A stretch of 64,000 bases of DNA from Actinosynnema sp042752395. Lineage in GTDB: Bacteria > Actinomycetota > Actinomycetes > Mycobacteriales > Pseudonocardiaceae. Below, in pieces: positions 53,044-61,424 of the stretch. The translations under genes were made by a program, and so were the position numbers. The notes under the pieces were generated by a model. The model was not told the DNA's origin. It saw nothing but the letters and a program-made list of their open reading frames with translations, and did not search any database. The stretch covers positions 1-64,000 of the forward strand of contig NZ_JBHYXZ010000004.1 in assembly GCF_042752395.1 (NCBI RefSeq), in the 5' to 3' direction. Each line of letters starts with the position of its first letter. Within the stretch, counting starts at the first letter, position 1.

Positions 53044-53424
53044 GTGACTTTTCCGGACAACCTGCTTTACACGCCCGAGCACGAGTGGGTCGACTGGGCG
53101 CCGGGTACCCAGGAGCCCGTGGCGGTCGGGATCACGTCGTACGCCGCGGGGTCGCTGGGCGACATCGTCTTCGTGGAGCTGCCGGAGGTCGGCGCCGCGG
53201 TGACGTCCGGCCAGGTGTGCGGCGAGCTGGAGTCCACCAAGTCCGTGAGCGACCTGTACGCGCCGGTCAGCGGCGAGGTCGTGGCGGTCAACGAGGACGC
53301 CGTGCGGGACCCGTCGTTGATCAACAACGACCCGTACGGGGCCGGCTGGCTGTTCAAGGTGGCCGTGACCGACGCGACCGGGTTGCTGACCGCCGCCAAG
53401 TACGCGGAACTGACCGGGGACTGA
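53044..53424 (+). CDS. gcvH: Glycine cleavage system H protein
   Basis: This 126-aa lipoyl carrier shuttles the methylamine group of glycine between the P, T and L proteins. The lipoyl Lys66 lies in ELESTKSVSD. TPEHEWVDW is typical of the start. The start GTG 53044 has GGGAG upstream. It is riboswitch-controlled with sdaA four bases after its stop. The gcvP and gcvT genes are not in the window, so the system is split. Confidence 0.95.
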   Translation: MTFPDNLLYTPEHEWVDWAPGTQEPVAVGITSYAAGSLGDIVFVELPEVGAAVTSGQVCGELESTKSVSDLYAPVSGEVVAVNEDAVRDPSLINNDPYGAGWLFKVAVTDATGLLTAAKYAELTGD

Positions 53425-53428
53425 CGTC

Positions 53429-54793
53429 ATGGCGATCAGCGTGTTCGACCTGTTCTCGGTGGGGATCGGACCGTCCAGCTCGCACACCGTCGGCCCGATG
53501 CGGGCCGCGATGATGTTCGCGGACCGGCTGGGTCCCGTGCTCGGCTCGGTGGACCGGGTGCGCGTCGAGCTGTTCGGGTCGCTGGGCGCGACGGGCCACG
53601 GGCACGGCAGCCCGAAGGCGGTGCTGCTGGGGCTGGAGGGCCACCGGCCGGAGGAGGTGGACCCGGTCGAGGCCGAGCGGCGGACGGCGGAGATCCGCGC
53701 CACCGGGCGGCTGCGGCTGGGCGGCGTGCGGGAGATCGCGTTCCGGGAGGACGCCGACCTGGTGATGCACCGGCGCAAGTCGCTGCCGCTGCACCCCAAC
53801 GGGATGAGCTTCGAGGCGTACGCGGGTGGGTCGGTGGTCGACTCGGCGGTGTACTACTCCGTCGGCGGCGGGTTCGTGGTGGACGAGACGGCCACCGGGA
53901 CCGACCGGATCAAGGCCGACGAGACGCGCGTCGCCCACCCGTTCCGGACCGGTGACGAGCTGCTGGGCCGGTGCCGGGAGACCGGGCTGTCGATCAGCGA
54001 GGTGATGCTCGCCAACGAGCTGTCGTGGCGCGACGAGGCGTCGGTGCGGTCGGGCCTGCTGCACATCTGGGGCGTGATGCAGGAGTGCGTGGAGCGCGGC
54101 TGCACGGAGCAGGGCGTGCTGCCCGGCGGGTTGAAGGTGCGGCGGCGGGCGGCGGAGATGCGCCGCCGGCTGGCCGCCGAGCACTACGCCACGGACCCGT
54201 TGCGGGTGATGGACTGGGTGACCCTGTTCGCGCTGGCGGTGAACGAGGAGAACGCCGCGGGGGGTCGCGTGGTGACCGCGCCGACCAACGGCGCGGCCGG
54301 CATCGTGCCCGCGGTGCTGCACTACTACACCCGGTTCGTGCCCGGCGCGTCCGACGACGGGGTGGTGCGGTTCCTGCTGACGGCGGGCGCGGTCGGCGTG
54401 CTGTTCAAGGAGAACGCGTCGATCTCGGGCGCCGAGGTGGGGTGCCAGGGCGAGGTCGGCTCGGCGTGCTCGATGGCGGCGGGCGGGCTGGCCGAGGTGC
54501 TGGGCGGCACGCCGGAGCAGGTCGAGAACGCGGCCGAGATCGCGATGGAGCACAACCTGGGGCTGACGTGTGACCCGATCGGGGGACTCGTGCAGATCCC
54601 GTGCATCGAGCGCAACGCGTTGGCGTCGATCAAGGCGATCACGGCGGCGCGGATGGCGTTGCGGGGGGACGGCGCGCACTTCGTGTCCCTGGACAAGGTC
54701 ATCAAGACCATGCGCGAGACCGGCAAGGACATGAAGGTCAAGTACAAGGAGACCGCGCGCGGCGGGCTCGCGGTGAACGTCATCGAGTGCTGA
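53429..54793 (+). CDS. sdaA: L-serine ammonia-lyase (iron-sulfur type)
   Basis: This 454-aa enzyme deaminates L-serine to pyruvate. The N-terminal GIGPSSSHTVGPMRAA (about 12-27) and the C-terminal cysteines in SGAEVGCQGEVGSACSMAAG and DPIGGLVQIPCIERN are the ligands of the 4Fe-4S cluster in the single-chain SdaA family. It follows gcvH at four bases and so shares the glycine riboswitch. Glycine breakdown yields one-carbon units that make serine from glycine, which SdaA removes. A G/C gap begins soon after. Confidence 0.95.
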   Translation: MAISVFDLFSVGIGPSSSHTVGPMRAAMMFADRLGPVLGSVDRVRVELFGSLGATGHGHGSPKAVLLGLEGHRPEEVDPVEAERRTAEIRATGRLRLGGVREIAFREDADLVMHRRKSLPLHPNGMSFEAYAGGSVVDSAVYYSVGGGFVVDETATGTDRIKADETRVAHPFRTGDELLGRCRETGLSISEVMLANELSWRDEASVRSGLLHIWGVMQECVERGCTEQGVLPGGLKVRRRAAEMRRRLAAEHYATDPLRVMDWVTLFALAVNEENAAGGRVVTAPTNGAAGIVPAVLHYYTRFVPGASDDGVVRFLLTAGAVGVLFKENASISGAEVGCQGEVGSACSMAAGGLAEVLGGTPEQVENAAEIAMEHNLGLTCDPIGGLVQIPCIERNALASIKAITAARMALRGDGAHFVSLDKVIKTMRETGKDMKVKYKETARGGLAVNVIEC

Positions 54794-54799
54794 CCCGCG

Positions 54800-55000
54800 C
54801 CGGGGGGGGCGGCCGCGGGGGGGGCGGCCCCCGCCCCCCCCGCCCTAACCGCGGCCGTGCCCGGGGACCCCCCCCCCCCCCCCGCCGCCGCGGGNNNNNN
54901 NNNNCACACACACCCCCCCGCGTGGGGGGGGCCCGTGAGCGACTCCCTCGGGGCGCCGCCCGCGGGGGGGGCCGCCCCCGGGGGGGGCCCCCCCCCCGGC
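54800..55000. other. Assembly gap with poly-G/poly-C flanks
   Basis: Ten Ns at 54895-54904 lie among G and C homopolymers. Beyond it, up to 55140, the sequence is GC-rich repeats of 'cgcgcgatcccgg' type with no gene. Possible terminators of sdaA and of gpx cannot be judged. Confidence 0.8.
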
Positions 55001-55140
55001 CACGCGCGCGATCCCGGCTACGTGCACGGCTTCCGCCACGCGCGGCTCCGGCTACGTGCGACCTCGGCCAGAGGAGCGATCCCGGCCACGCGCGCGACCC
55101 CGGCGCTCGAGGTGGTCCTGCGGTCAGGGGGAGCCGGCCG

Positions 55141-55626
55141 TCAGGGCAGCACGGACTCGATCGCCTTCACCACCGCCTCGTCCTCCGGCTCCGTCGTCGG
55201 CCGGAAGCGGGCCACCACCTCGCCCGACGGGGCGACCAGGAACTTCTCGAAGTTCCACTGCACGTCGCCCGCCGCGCCGTCGGCGTCCGCGACCGCCGTC
55301 AGCCGCTCGTACAGCGGGTGCCGCGACGGCCCGTTCACCTCGATCTTCTCGAACAGCGGGAACGTCACGCCGTACGTGGTGGAGCAGAACGTCGCGATCT
55401 CCTCCGCCGTGCCCGGCTCCTGCCCGGCGAACTGGTTGCACGGGAACCCGACCACCGAGAAGCCCTGCGCCGCGTACCGCTCCTGGAGCCGCTCCAGCCC
55501 CCGGTACTGCGGCGTCAGGCCGCACCGGGACGCGACGTTCACCACCAGCAACGCCTTGCCCGCCCACTCGCCGAGGCTCGACGCCTCACCGGACAGCGTG
55601 CGCAGCGGGATGTCGTGGATGCTCAT
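55141..55626 (-). CDS. Glutathione peroxidase-family peroxidase
   Basis: This 161-aa thiol peroxidase has VVNVASRCGLTPQY with the peroxidatic Cys35, PCNQFAGQEPG (the Gln of the tetrad) and DVQWNFEKFLV (the Trp-Asn pair). There is no selenocysteine. In actinomycetes, which lack glutathione, it probably draws electrons from thioredoxin. The ATG at 55626 overlaps the HTH-gene stop (ATGA). The third gene of a minus-strand operon. Confidence 0.9.
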   Translation of the reverse strand: MSIHDIPLRTLSGEASSLGEWAGKALLVVNVASRCGLTPQYRGLERLQERYAAQGFSVVGFPCNQFAGQEPGTAEEIATFCSTTYGVTFPLFEKIEVNGPSRHPLYERLTAVADADGAAGDVQWNFEKFLVAPSGEVVARFRPTTEPEDEAVVKAIESVLP

Positions 55627-55937
55627 GGCTGCGAGGCTACGTGCCGCTCGACCAGCGCCCGCAGCGCCGCCATCTCCGCCGCCAGCGCGGCCCGCCCCGC
55701 CTCCGTCACGCTCACCCACGTCCGGGGCCGCTTGCCGTCGTACCCCTTCTCCACCGCGACCAGCCCGGCCTGCTCCAGCACCGCGATGTGCCGCGACAGG
55801 TTGCCCGCCGTCACGTCGAGGGTGGACCGCAGGTAGCCGAACTCGACCCGCTTCGCCTCCGCCGCCACGGTCAGCACGCCCAGCCGGTGCCGCTGGTGCA
55901 CCACGTCGTCCAGCGCCGCGGTCGGGTGGTCAGCCAC
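55623..55937 (-). CDS. Winged-helix transcriptional regulator
   Basis: This 104-aa regulator has the single winged helix of the PF13601 type: FGYLRSTLDVTAGNLSRHIAVLEQAGLVAVEKGYDGKRPRTWVSVTEAG (recognition helix NLSRHIAVLE, about 44-53). Such regulators often sit next to a polytopic membrane protein, as here. The gene overlaps its upstream neighbour by 8 bp and its downstream neighbour by 4. Confidence 0.85.
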   Translation of the reverse strand: MADHPTAALDDVVHQRHRLGVLTVAAEAKRVEFGYLRSTLDVTAGNLSRHIAVLEQAGLVAVEKGYDGKRPRTWVSVTEAGRAALAAEMAALRALVERHVASQP

Positions 55938-56703
55938 GCCGCAATCCCACCAGACCGCCGACCACCAGCACGAAGCCGGGCAGCACGACCACAGCGGCCA
56001 TCGACCACGTGGTCGCCGGCGTGACGGCGAGCGGCGTGATCGAGGCCGACAGGCACAGCGCGACCAGGTAGGCCGCGGTGGTCGTGGTGAACCGGACGCT
56101 GCGCTCCACGCCCGCCAGCACGACCAGGCCCAGCCCGATCGCGATGAACTGCCCCACCACGCCCTGGTCGTACTGGAGCACGGCCGTGCCCAGCGCCGCC
56201 GCCGTCGCCGTCAGCGCGCGGGGCGCCCGCCGACGCCACAGCACGGTCGCCGCCGCCAGCAGGATCAGGCCCACCGCCGTGCCGAACCGGGACACCGCGC
56301 CGCCGAACGCCGGCAACGACGCCGCGAACCCGAGCACCAGGGCGACGGCCGGGCCGCTCAGCCCGATCGCCAACGCCGCGAGGTAGCCCCGGGTGGACGT
56401 CTCGATGCCCACCCGCGCGCCCCGCCTGCGGTACCACCACACCGTGGCCAGGCCGCCGACCACCAGCACGGTCAACCAGTACAGCCCGAGCGGCGCCGGG
56501 TGGCGCACGCCGGGGTGCGCGCCGAGCACCGCCAACGGGTGCTCCGACGGCGGCAGCAGGCGGGGCGACGGCCCGGCCGGCGCGTACAGCGGCACGGACA
56601 GGAACGACGCGATCCCGAAGAACAGCAGCGGGAACGGGTAGGCGTGCCGGTCCGCCCGCGCGCGGCGGCGCAGGTCGGCGAGGTCGCCCAGCAGGTCTGC
56701 CAC
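55930..56703 (-). CDS. Integral membrane protein
   Basis: This 257-aa protein has a short charged N-terminus (VADLLGDLADLRRRARADRH) and about seven hydrophobic helices. No catalytic motif is visible. Membrane partners of these winged-helix regulators have no assigned function. The frame opens at 56889, but GTG 56703 is where the non-shadow protein begins. A perfect palindrome lies 8 bp upstream. It leads a three-gene operon with the regulator and the peroxidase. Confidence 0.7.
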   Translation of the reverse strand: MADLLGDLADLRRRARADRHAYPFPLLFFGIASFLSVPLYAPAGPSPRLLPPSEHPLAVLGAHPGVRHPAPLGLYWLTVLVVGGLATVWWYRRRGARVGIETSTRGYLAALAIGLSGPAVALVLGFAASLPAFGGAVSRFGTAVGLILLAAATVLWRRRAPRALTATAAALGTAVLQYDQGVVGQFIAIGLGLVVLAGVERSVRFTTTTAAYLVALCLSASITPLAVTPATTWSMAAVVVLPGFVLVVGGLVGLRRG

Positions 56704-56710
56704 CCAGTCA

Positions 56711-56727
56711 GGTTTGCAGCGCAAACC
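56711..56727 (-). promoter_or_regulatory. Palindrome before the membrane-protein/HTH operon
   Basis: GGTTTGC-AGC-GCAAACC is a perfect 7-bp inverted repeat next to the operon's first start. It probably binds the encoded winged-helix regulator. Confidence 0.55.
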
Positions 56728-56929
56728 GAACGCGTCAACCCCGCGCAACGTGTCAGCCGATGAGCGGAACGCGAGTCCTCCGATCACTCGGATGGCCCAG
56801 GGGCGGTGTCGCCCGGTAATGGTCTGGGCAGGCCCGTTTTGCCGCCCCATTTCACGCATGTGAAGACTGTTGACGGTGGAGTGCCGCACTCCCTACGGTC
56901 CGAGGAGAGGTCCGAGGACCTTCGTCAAC

Positions 56930-56978
56930 CCCGTGGAGGGCCACGACTTCGGCGGCGGTGTCGCGGGCCCTCCACGGG
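56930..56978 (-). terminator. Long hairpin downstream of the SSI gene
   Basis: CCCGTGGAGGGCC (56930-56942) pairs perfectly with GGCCCTCCACGGG (56966-56978) around a 23-nt loop. It is 18 bp after the stop of the inhibitor gene. Confidence 0.65.
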
Positions 56979-56995
56979 TGTTCGGCCCGCGGGCG

Positions 56996-57349
56996 TCAGA
57001 AGTCGAACACGGGTCCGGTCTGCGCCTGCATCACGCACGAGTTCGGGAACTCGGCCTCGAACGTGCGGGACTCGCCGCGCCAGGTGCCGGACGCCCGGAC
57101 CTTCACCGGCGCGTACTCCAAGGTGCACATCGCATCCCCGGTCGACAGCCCCTCCAACCGACCGTCCACACCGGACAGTGCCAGGCAGACCTCTTCGGCT
57201 CTGGGGTGCAGGCCGCCCGCGGGCTCGCACGTGAGTTGGGTGAACTGGTAGGACTGCGCCCGCTGCACGCTGAGCACGAAGCTCGACTCCGGCGTGGTGA
57301 ACGTGGGCACGATGGCGGCGATCGCCGCGATCAACGGAAGTGGTGCCAT
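56996..57349 (-). CDS. Subtilisin-inhibitor-like (SSI family) secreted inhibitor
   Basis: This 117-aa precursor has a signal peptide (about 15 hydrophobic residues, MAPLPLIAAIAAIVP) and the SSI fold. The motif LTCEPAGGLHPRAEEVC is the first disulfide loop; CTLEYAPV the reactive-site region, and SCVMQAQTGPVFDF the typical end. Aligned to streptomycete SSI, the P1 residue is Leu (Met in SSI), with Glu at P1', so it should block subtilisin- or chymotrypsin-like proteases. ATG 57349 follows GAGGG. A long hairpin follows its stop. Confidence 0.82.
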   Translation of the reverse strand: MAPLPLIAAIAAIVPTFTTPESSFVLSVQRAQSYQFTQLTCEPAGGLHPRAEEVCLALSGVDGRLEGLSTGDAMCTLEYAPVKVRASGTWRGESRTFEAEFPNSCVMQAQTGPVFDF

Positions 57350-57531
57350 GCCCTCAGGTTGACCGCCCGACACCCCGGGCTCCAGGGAACTCACCGGATC
57401 GTGTGGTTTCCGCGAACGACCCCCGAGCGGGGCTCCGGACACCCGCCGGCGGCCCGGACGGGCGAAGTCGCGTGGTGTGACGTGGCTCACGGTCGTGATC
57501 GACGTCCGGCGGCGCACGCCAGGGTGGGTGA

Positions 57532-58809
57532 ATGGCTTCCGAGGTGCGCAGGGTGGCGCTGGCCAGTTCGGCGGGGAACGCGGTGGAGCTGTACGACTTC
57601 CTGCTCTACGGCACCGCGTCGGCGCTGGTGTTCGACAAGCTGTTCTTCCCGTCCTTCGACCCGCGCATCGGCACGCTGCTGGCGTTCGCCACGTTCGGCG
57701 CGGGGTTTTTGGCCCGGCCGCTGGGCGGGGTGGTCATCGGCCACTTCGGCGACCGCGTCGGGCGGCGGTCGATGCTGGTGCTCACGCTGACCGCGACCGG
57801 CCTCTGCACGGCCGCCATCGGGCTGTTGCCCACGTACGGGTCCATCGGGTTGGCCGCGCCGTTGGCGCTCGTGCTGCTGCGCGTGGTCCAGGGGTTCTTC
57901 CTCGGCGGCGAGCAGGGCGGCGCGACGTTGATGGCGGTCGAGCACGCGCCGGCCGGGCGCACCGGCTGGTACGGCAGTTGGACGTTCCTCGGGTCGCCGG
58001 TCGGGCTGCTGCTGGCCAACGGGGTGATGGCGGCGTCCACGGCGGTGTCGGGCGACGCGTTCCTCGTCTGGGGCTGGCGGGTGCCGTTCCTGTTCAGTTT
58101 GGTGCTGGTGGGCGTCGGGCTGTACGTGCGGCTGTCGGTCGAGGAGAGCCCGGCGTTCCGCGCGGCGCGCGAGTCGGCGGGCGCGGTGCGGCTGCCGGTG
58201 GCCGTGGTGCTGCGGCGGTCGTGGCGGCGGGTGCTGCTGGGCGCGGGCGTGAACCTCGGGTTCACCATGTTCATCTTCGTGGTGGCCACGTTCGCGGTGT
58301 CGTACGGCACGCGGCAGCTCGGGATGGCGCGGAGCACCCTGTTGAACGCCGGGCTGGTCGGCGCGGCCGCGCAGGCGGTGGCGATCCTGGTGTTCGCGCG
58401 GCTGTCCGACCGGGTCGGCAGGCTGCCCGTGATGCTCGGCGGCGCGGCGTTCCTCGGCGTGTTCGCGTTCCCGTTGTTCTGGTTGCTGGAAACCCGGTCG
58501 CCGGGCCTGGTGGTGCTCGCGATGGTGGTCGCGTTCGCCGGCTCCGCGGCGGTGTTCGGCCCGATGCCCGCCTACTACGCCGAGCTGTTCGGCACGCGGG
58601 TGCGGTACAGCGGCGTGTCGTTGAGCTACCAGCTGGGCGCGGTGCTGGGCGGCGGGCTCTCGCCGGTCGTCGCGACGTGGCTGCTCGGCGTCACGCCGAC
58701 GCACGACTCGTGGCCGATCTCGCTGTACCTGATCGTGGGCGCGCTGGTCAGCGCCCTGTCCCTGCTGGCGATCGGCGAGACGGTGCGCCGCGACGCCGGG
58801 GCCCGGTGA
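57532..58809 (+). CDS. MFS transporter (metabolite:H+ symporter type)
   Basis: This 425-aa transporter has twelve hydrophobic helices and the MHS-family features: AGNAVELYDFLLYG at about 14-27 (TM1), FGDRVGRRSML (loop 2-3, about 75-85), GGEQGGATLMAVEHAP (loop 4-5, about 125-140) and a second loop RLSDRVGRLPVML. Members import carboxylates, betaine or shikimate by proton symport. The specific substrate cannot be told. The ATG at 57532 has a weak upstream site. It is convergent with the oxidoreductase gene. Confidence 0.9.
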   Translation: MASEVRRVALASSAGNAVELYDFLLYGTASALVFDKLFFPSFDPRIGTLLAFATFGAGFLARPLGGVVIGHFGDRVGRRSMLVLTLTATGLCTAAIGLLPTYGSIGLAAPLALVLLRVVQGFFLGGEQGGATLMAVEHAPAGRTGWYGSWTFLGSPVGLLLANGVMAASTAVSGDAFLVWGWRVPFLFSLVLVGVGLYVRLSVEESPAFRAARESAGAVRLPVAVVLRRSWRRVLLGAGVNLGFTMFIFVVATFAVSYGTRQLGMARSTLLNAGLVGAAAQAVAILVFARLSDRVGRLPVMLGGAAFLGVFAFPLFWLLETRSPGLVVLAMVVAFAGSAAVFGPMPAYYAELFGTRVRYSGVSLSYQLGAVLGGGLSPVVATWLLGVTPTHDSWPISLYLIVGALVSALSLLAIGETVRRDAGAR

Positions 58810-58890
58810 CCGGTCGTCGGCGTCACGGGCGGCTGATGGCGCACCGGACGGCGTCCCAACACGTGGACACGCGCGGGGCGGCCCGGCAGC

Positions 58891-59907
58891 TCAGTCGAGC
58901 GGGATCACGGTTCCGGTCCGCGCCGACTCGAAGGCGGCCTCCACGACCTCCAGCCCGGTGACCGCGTCGGCCACCGGCACGGGCGCCTGGCCGGCCGCGA
59001 CGGCGGCGTAGAAGTCCTGATAGGACCCCGGCTCGGTGCGCACGGGCTCGGAACCGAGCAGCCCCCACTGCGCCACCGGGTCCTCGCCCCACCCCTCGCC
59101 GCCGGGCGTCGCGCCCGCCTTCAACGCCTCCTCCTGCGGGTCCATCCCGTGCTTCACGTACGCCGACCGGTCGCCCAGCACCCGGAACCGCGGTCCCGGC
59201 GCGGCGGCCAGCGCCGAGGCCCACAGGTGCGACACCGCGCCCGACGGGTGGGTCAGCGCGAGGAACGCGTCGTCGTGCGCCCGCGCCCCCGGCCGCAGCG
59301 TCCGCACCTCCGCGTACACGCCCGTCGGCCGGCCGAACAACGCCACCGCCTGGTCCACCAGGTGGGTGCCGAGGTCGAACACGACGCTGCCCAGGTCGGC
59401 CGGGTCGCCGGACTCCTTCCAGCCGTCCTTCACCTCCGGCCGCCACCGCTCGAACCGCGACTCGAACCGGTGCACCCGGCCCAGCGCGCCCTCGCCGACC
59501 AGCCGCGCCACCGTGCGGAAGTCGCCGTCCCAGCGCCGGTTGTGGAACGGCGCGAGCAGCAGCCCGCGCGCGGTGGCCAGGTCGGCCAGCTCCCGCGCCG
59601 CCGCGGCCGACGGCGCGAACGGCTTGTCGACCACGGCGTTCAGCCCGTGCTCCAGCGCGGTCCGGGCGTGCTCGGCGTGGTACCGGTTCGGGGTGGTCAC
59701 CACGACCAGGTCGAACTCGTCCGCCCGCCGCCACAGCTCGTCCACCGACGCGATCAGCCCGACGCCGGGGTAGCGGGCCGCCACCTCGGCGCGCCGCTCG
59801 GGGTTGCCGGTGACGACGGCGGACAGGGTCAGGCCGGGCGTGGTGGACAGGAACGGGGCGTGGAACGCGGCTCCGCCGAGCCCGTAGCCGATCAGTGCGG
59901 TGCGCAT
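58891..59907 (-). CDS. Gfo/Idh/MocA-family oxidoreductase
   Basis: This 338-aa NAD(P)-dependent enzyme has the Rossmann loop IGYGLGGAAFHAPFL at about 5-19 and the family motif VDKPFAPSAA (about 96-105) with its Lys. The C-terminal domain (GGxGW, TYxDFY) binds the sugar or polyol. It probably oxidises a sugar or inositol derivative. It is divergent from the metY leader with 72 bp between them. Confidence 0.85.
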   Translation of the reverse strand: MRTALIGYGLGGAAFHAPFLSTTPGLTLSAVVTGNPERRAEVAARYPGVGLIASVDELWRRADEFDLVVVTTPNRYHAEHARTALEHGLNAVVDKPFAPSAAAARELADLATARGLLLAPFHNRRWDGDFRTVARLVGEGALGRVHRFESRFERWRPEVKDGWKESGDPADLGSVVFDLGTHLVDQAVALFGRPTGVYAEVRTLRPGARAHDDAFLALTHPSGAVSHLWASALAAAPGPRFRVLGDRSAYVKHGMDPQEEALKAGATPGGEGWGEDPVAQWGLLGSEPVRTEPGSYQDFYAAVAAGQAPVPVADAVTGLEVVEAAFESARTGTVIPLD

Positions 59908-59966
59908 GCCCCCGACCCTAGGCGTCCCACGTGCTGGACGCCCTGTCGCCGACCGTCACGCAGGGC

Positions 59967-59972
59967 TACGGT
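59967..59972 (+). promoter_or_regulatory. Probable -10 box of the metY leader
   Basis: TACGGT ends 7 bp before the leader-peptide ATG at 59980, so RNA would begin at or next to the A of the ATG. That is the geometry of leaderless actinobacterial mRNAs. Confidence 0.55.
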
Positions 59973-59979
59973 CAGCGCC

Positions 59980-60051
59980 ATGATCCCGCTCGTGGCACGT
60001 CGGCACGTGGACTACGTGCGCGTCACCAGCATGGCCTGTCGGCTCGGCTGA
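59980..60051 (+). CDS. Leader peptide of the metY-metX operon, 23 aa
   Basis: The 23-residue ORF begins MIPLVARRHVDYVRVTSMAC and ends RLG. It matches the actinobacterial 'putative leader peptide' pattern: an Arg-rich start, RRHVD, and a C-terminal AxCR segment. These leaders sit upstream of sulfur or cysteine genes and act by attenuation, with ribosome pausing at Cys codons. Here the single Cys (TGT, residue 20) lies near the end. The ATG is directly after a -10 box, so the leader seems leaderless. A hairpin lies 9 bp after its stop, and metY begins 84 bp on. Confidence 0.72.
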   Translation: MIPLVARRHVDYVRVTSMACRLG

Positions 60052-60059
60052 TCCACCCC

Positions 60060-60095
60060 GGCACACCGCGCGCGCCCGGTCCCCCTCGGCGTGCC
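60060..60095 (+). promoter_or_regulatory. Hairpin between the leader peptide and metY
   Basis: GGCACACCG (60060-60068) and CGGCGTGCC (60087-60095) pair at eight of nine positions. The structure ends 40 bp before the metY start and could form or melt depending on ribosome position. Confidence 0.4.
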
Positions 60096-60134
60096 CGATC
60101 ACCTCTCCACCCCGGCTAGACAGGAGCCTCCAGC

Positions 60135-61424
60135 ATGTCCTGGTCCTTCGACACCAAGCAGGTCCACTCCGGCGCCGCGCCCGACCCGGCGACCGGCGCG
60201 CGTGCCACGCCGATCTACCAGACCACGTCGTTCGTGTTCCGCGACACCGCGCACGGCGAGGCGCTGTTCAGCCTGGCCGAGCCGGGCAACATCTACACCC
60301 GCATCAACAACCCGACCCAGGACGTGCTGGAGCAGCGGGTCGCCGCGCTGGAGGGCGGCGTGGCGGCGGTGGCGTTCGCCTCCGGGCAGGCCGCGGTCAC
60401 CGGCACCGTGCTCAACCTGGCCCGCGCGGGCGACCACGTGGTGTCCAGCGCCTCCCTCTACGGCGGCACCTACAACCTGTTCCACTACACGCTGCCCAAG
60501 CTCGGCATCGAGGTGTCCTTCGTGGACGACCCCGACGACCTCGACGCGTGGCGCGCGGCCGTGCGGCCCGGCACCAAGCTGTTCTTCGCCGAGTCGCTGG
60601 CCAACCCGCGCAGCAACGTGCTGGACGTCTCGGCGGTCGCCGACGTGGCGCACGAGGCCGGCGTGCCGCTGGTGGTGGACAACACCGTGCCCACGCCGTA
60701 CCTCGTGCGGCCGATCGAGCACGGCGCGGACATCGTGGTGCACTCGGCCACCAAGTACCTGGGCGGGCACGGCACCGCGGTCGCCGGGATCGTGGTGGAC
60801 GGCGGCACGTTCGAGTACTCCGACGCGGCGAAGTTCCCGGACTTCACCGAGCCGGACCCGAGCTACCACGGCCTGCGGTACTGGCCCGTGCTCGGGCACG
60901 GCGCGTTCGCGGCGAAGCTGCGGGTGCAGGGCCTGCGCGACACCGGCGCCGCCATCGCGCCGCTGACCAGCTTCCTGATCCTGCAGGGCATCGAGACGCT
61001 GTCGCTGCGGATCGACAAGCACTCGGCCAACGCGCTGGAGCTGGCCCGCTGGCTGGAGGCGCGCGACGAGGTGGAGAAGGTGCACTACGCGGGCCTGCCG
61101 TCGAGCCCGTGGCACGACTTGGCCCGCAAGTACCTGCCCGGCGGCGCGGGCGGCGTGGTGTCGTTCGAGCTGCGCGGCGGCGTGGCGGCGGGCCGCGCCT
61201 TCGTGGACGGCGTGGAGCTGTTCAGCCAGCTGGTGAACATCGGCGACGTGCGCAGCCTCATCGTGCACCCGGCCAGCACCACGCACAGCCAGCTCACCCC
61301 GGAGCAGCAGCTGGTCTCCGGCGTCACGCCGGGCCTGGTGCGGCTGTCGGTGGGCATCGAGGGCGTGGAAGACCTCAAGGCGGACCTGGAGGCGGGCTTC
61401 CGCGCCGCCAAGTCGGTGCAGTGA
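60135..61424 (+). CDS. metY: O-acetylhomoserine sulfhydrylase
   Basis: This 429-aa PLP enzyme makes homocysteine from O-acetylhomoserine and sulfide. It has YTRINNPTQDVLEQRVAALEGG (about 54-75), the pyridoxal Lys207 in HSATKYLGG and the C-terminal LVSGVTPGLVRLSVGIE. The full-length bacterial MetY is about 430 aa. ATG 60135 has CAGGAGCC upstream. It is followed by metX with a four-base overlap (GTGA), so product and substrate genes are coupled. The upstream leader suggests attenuation by sulfur supply. Confidence 0.95.
   Translation: MSWSFDTKQVHSGAAPDPATGARATPIYQTTSFVFRDTAHGEALFSLAEPGNIYTRINNPTQDVLEQRVAALEGGVAAVAFASGQAAVTGTVLNLARAGDHVVSSASLYGGTYNLFHYTLPKLGIEVSFVDDPDDLDAWRAAVRPGTKLFFAESLANPRSNVLDVSAVADVAHEAGVPLVVDNTVPTPYLVRPIEHGADIVVHSATKYLGGHGTAVAGIVVDGGTFEYSDAAKFPDFTEPDPSYHGLRYWPVLGHGAFAAKLRVQGLRDTGAAIAPLTSFLILQGIETLSLRIDKHSANALELARWLEARDEVEKVHYAGLPSSPWHDLARKYLPGGAGGVVSFELRGGVAAGRAFVDGVELFSQLVNIGDVRSLIVHPASTTHSQLTPEQQLVSGVTPGLVRLSVGIEGVEDLKADLEAGFRAAKSVQ

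Noticed and set aside
54325..54909. A minus-strand ORF inside sdaA reading into the gap
   Set aside because: Antisense shadow ending in Ns.
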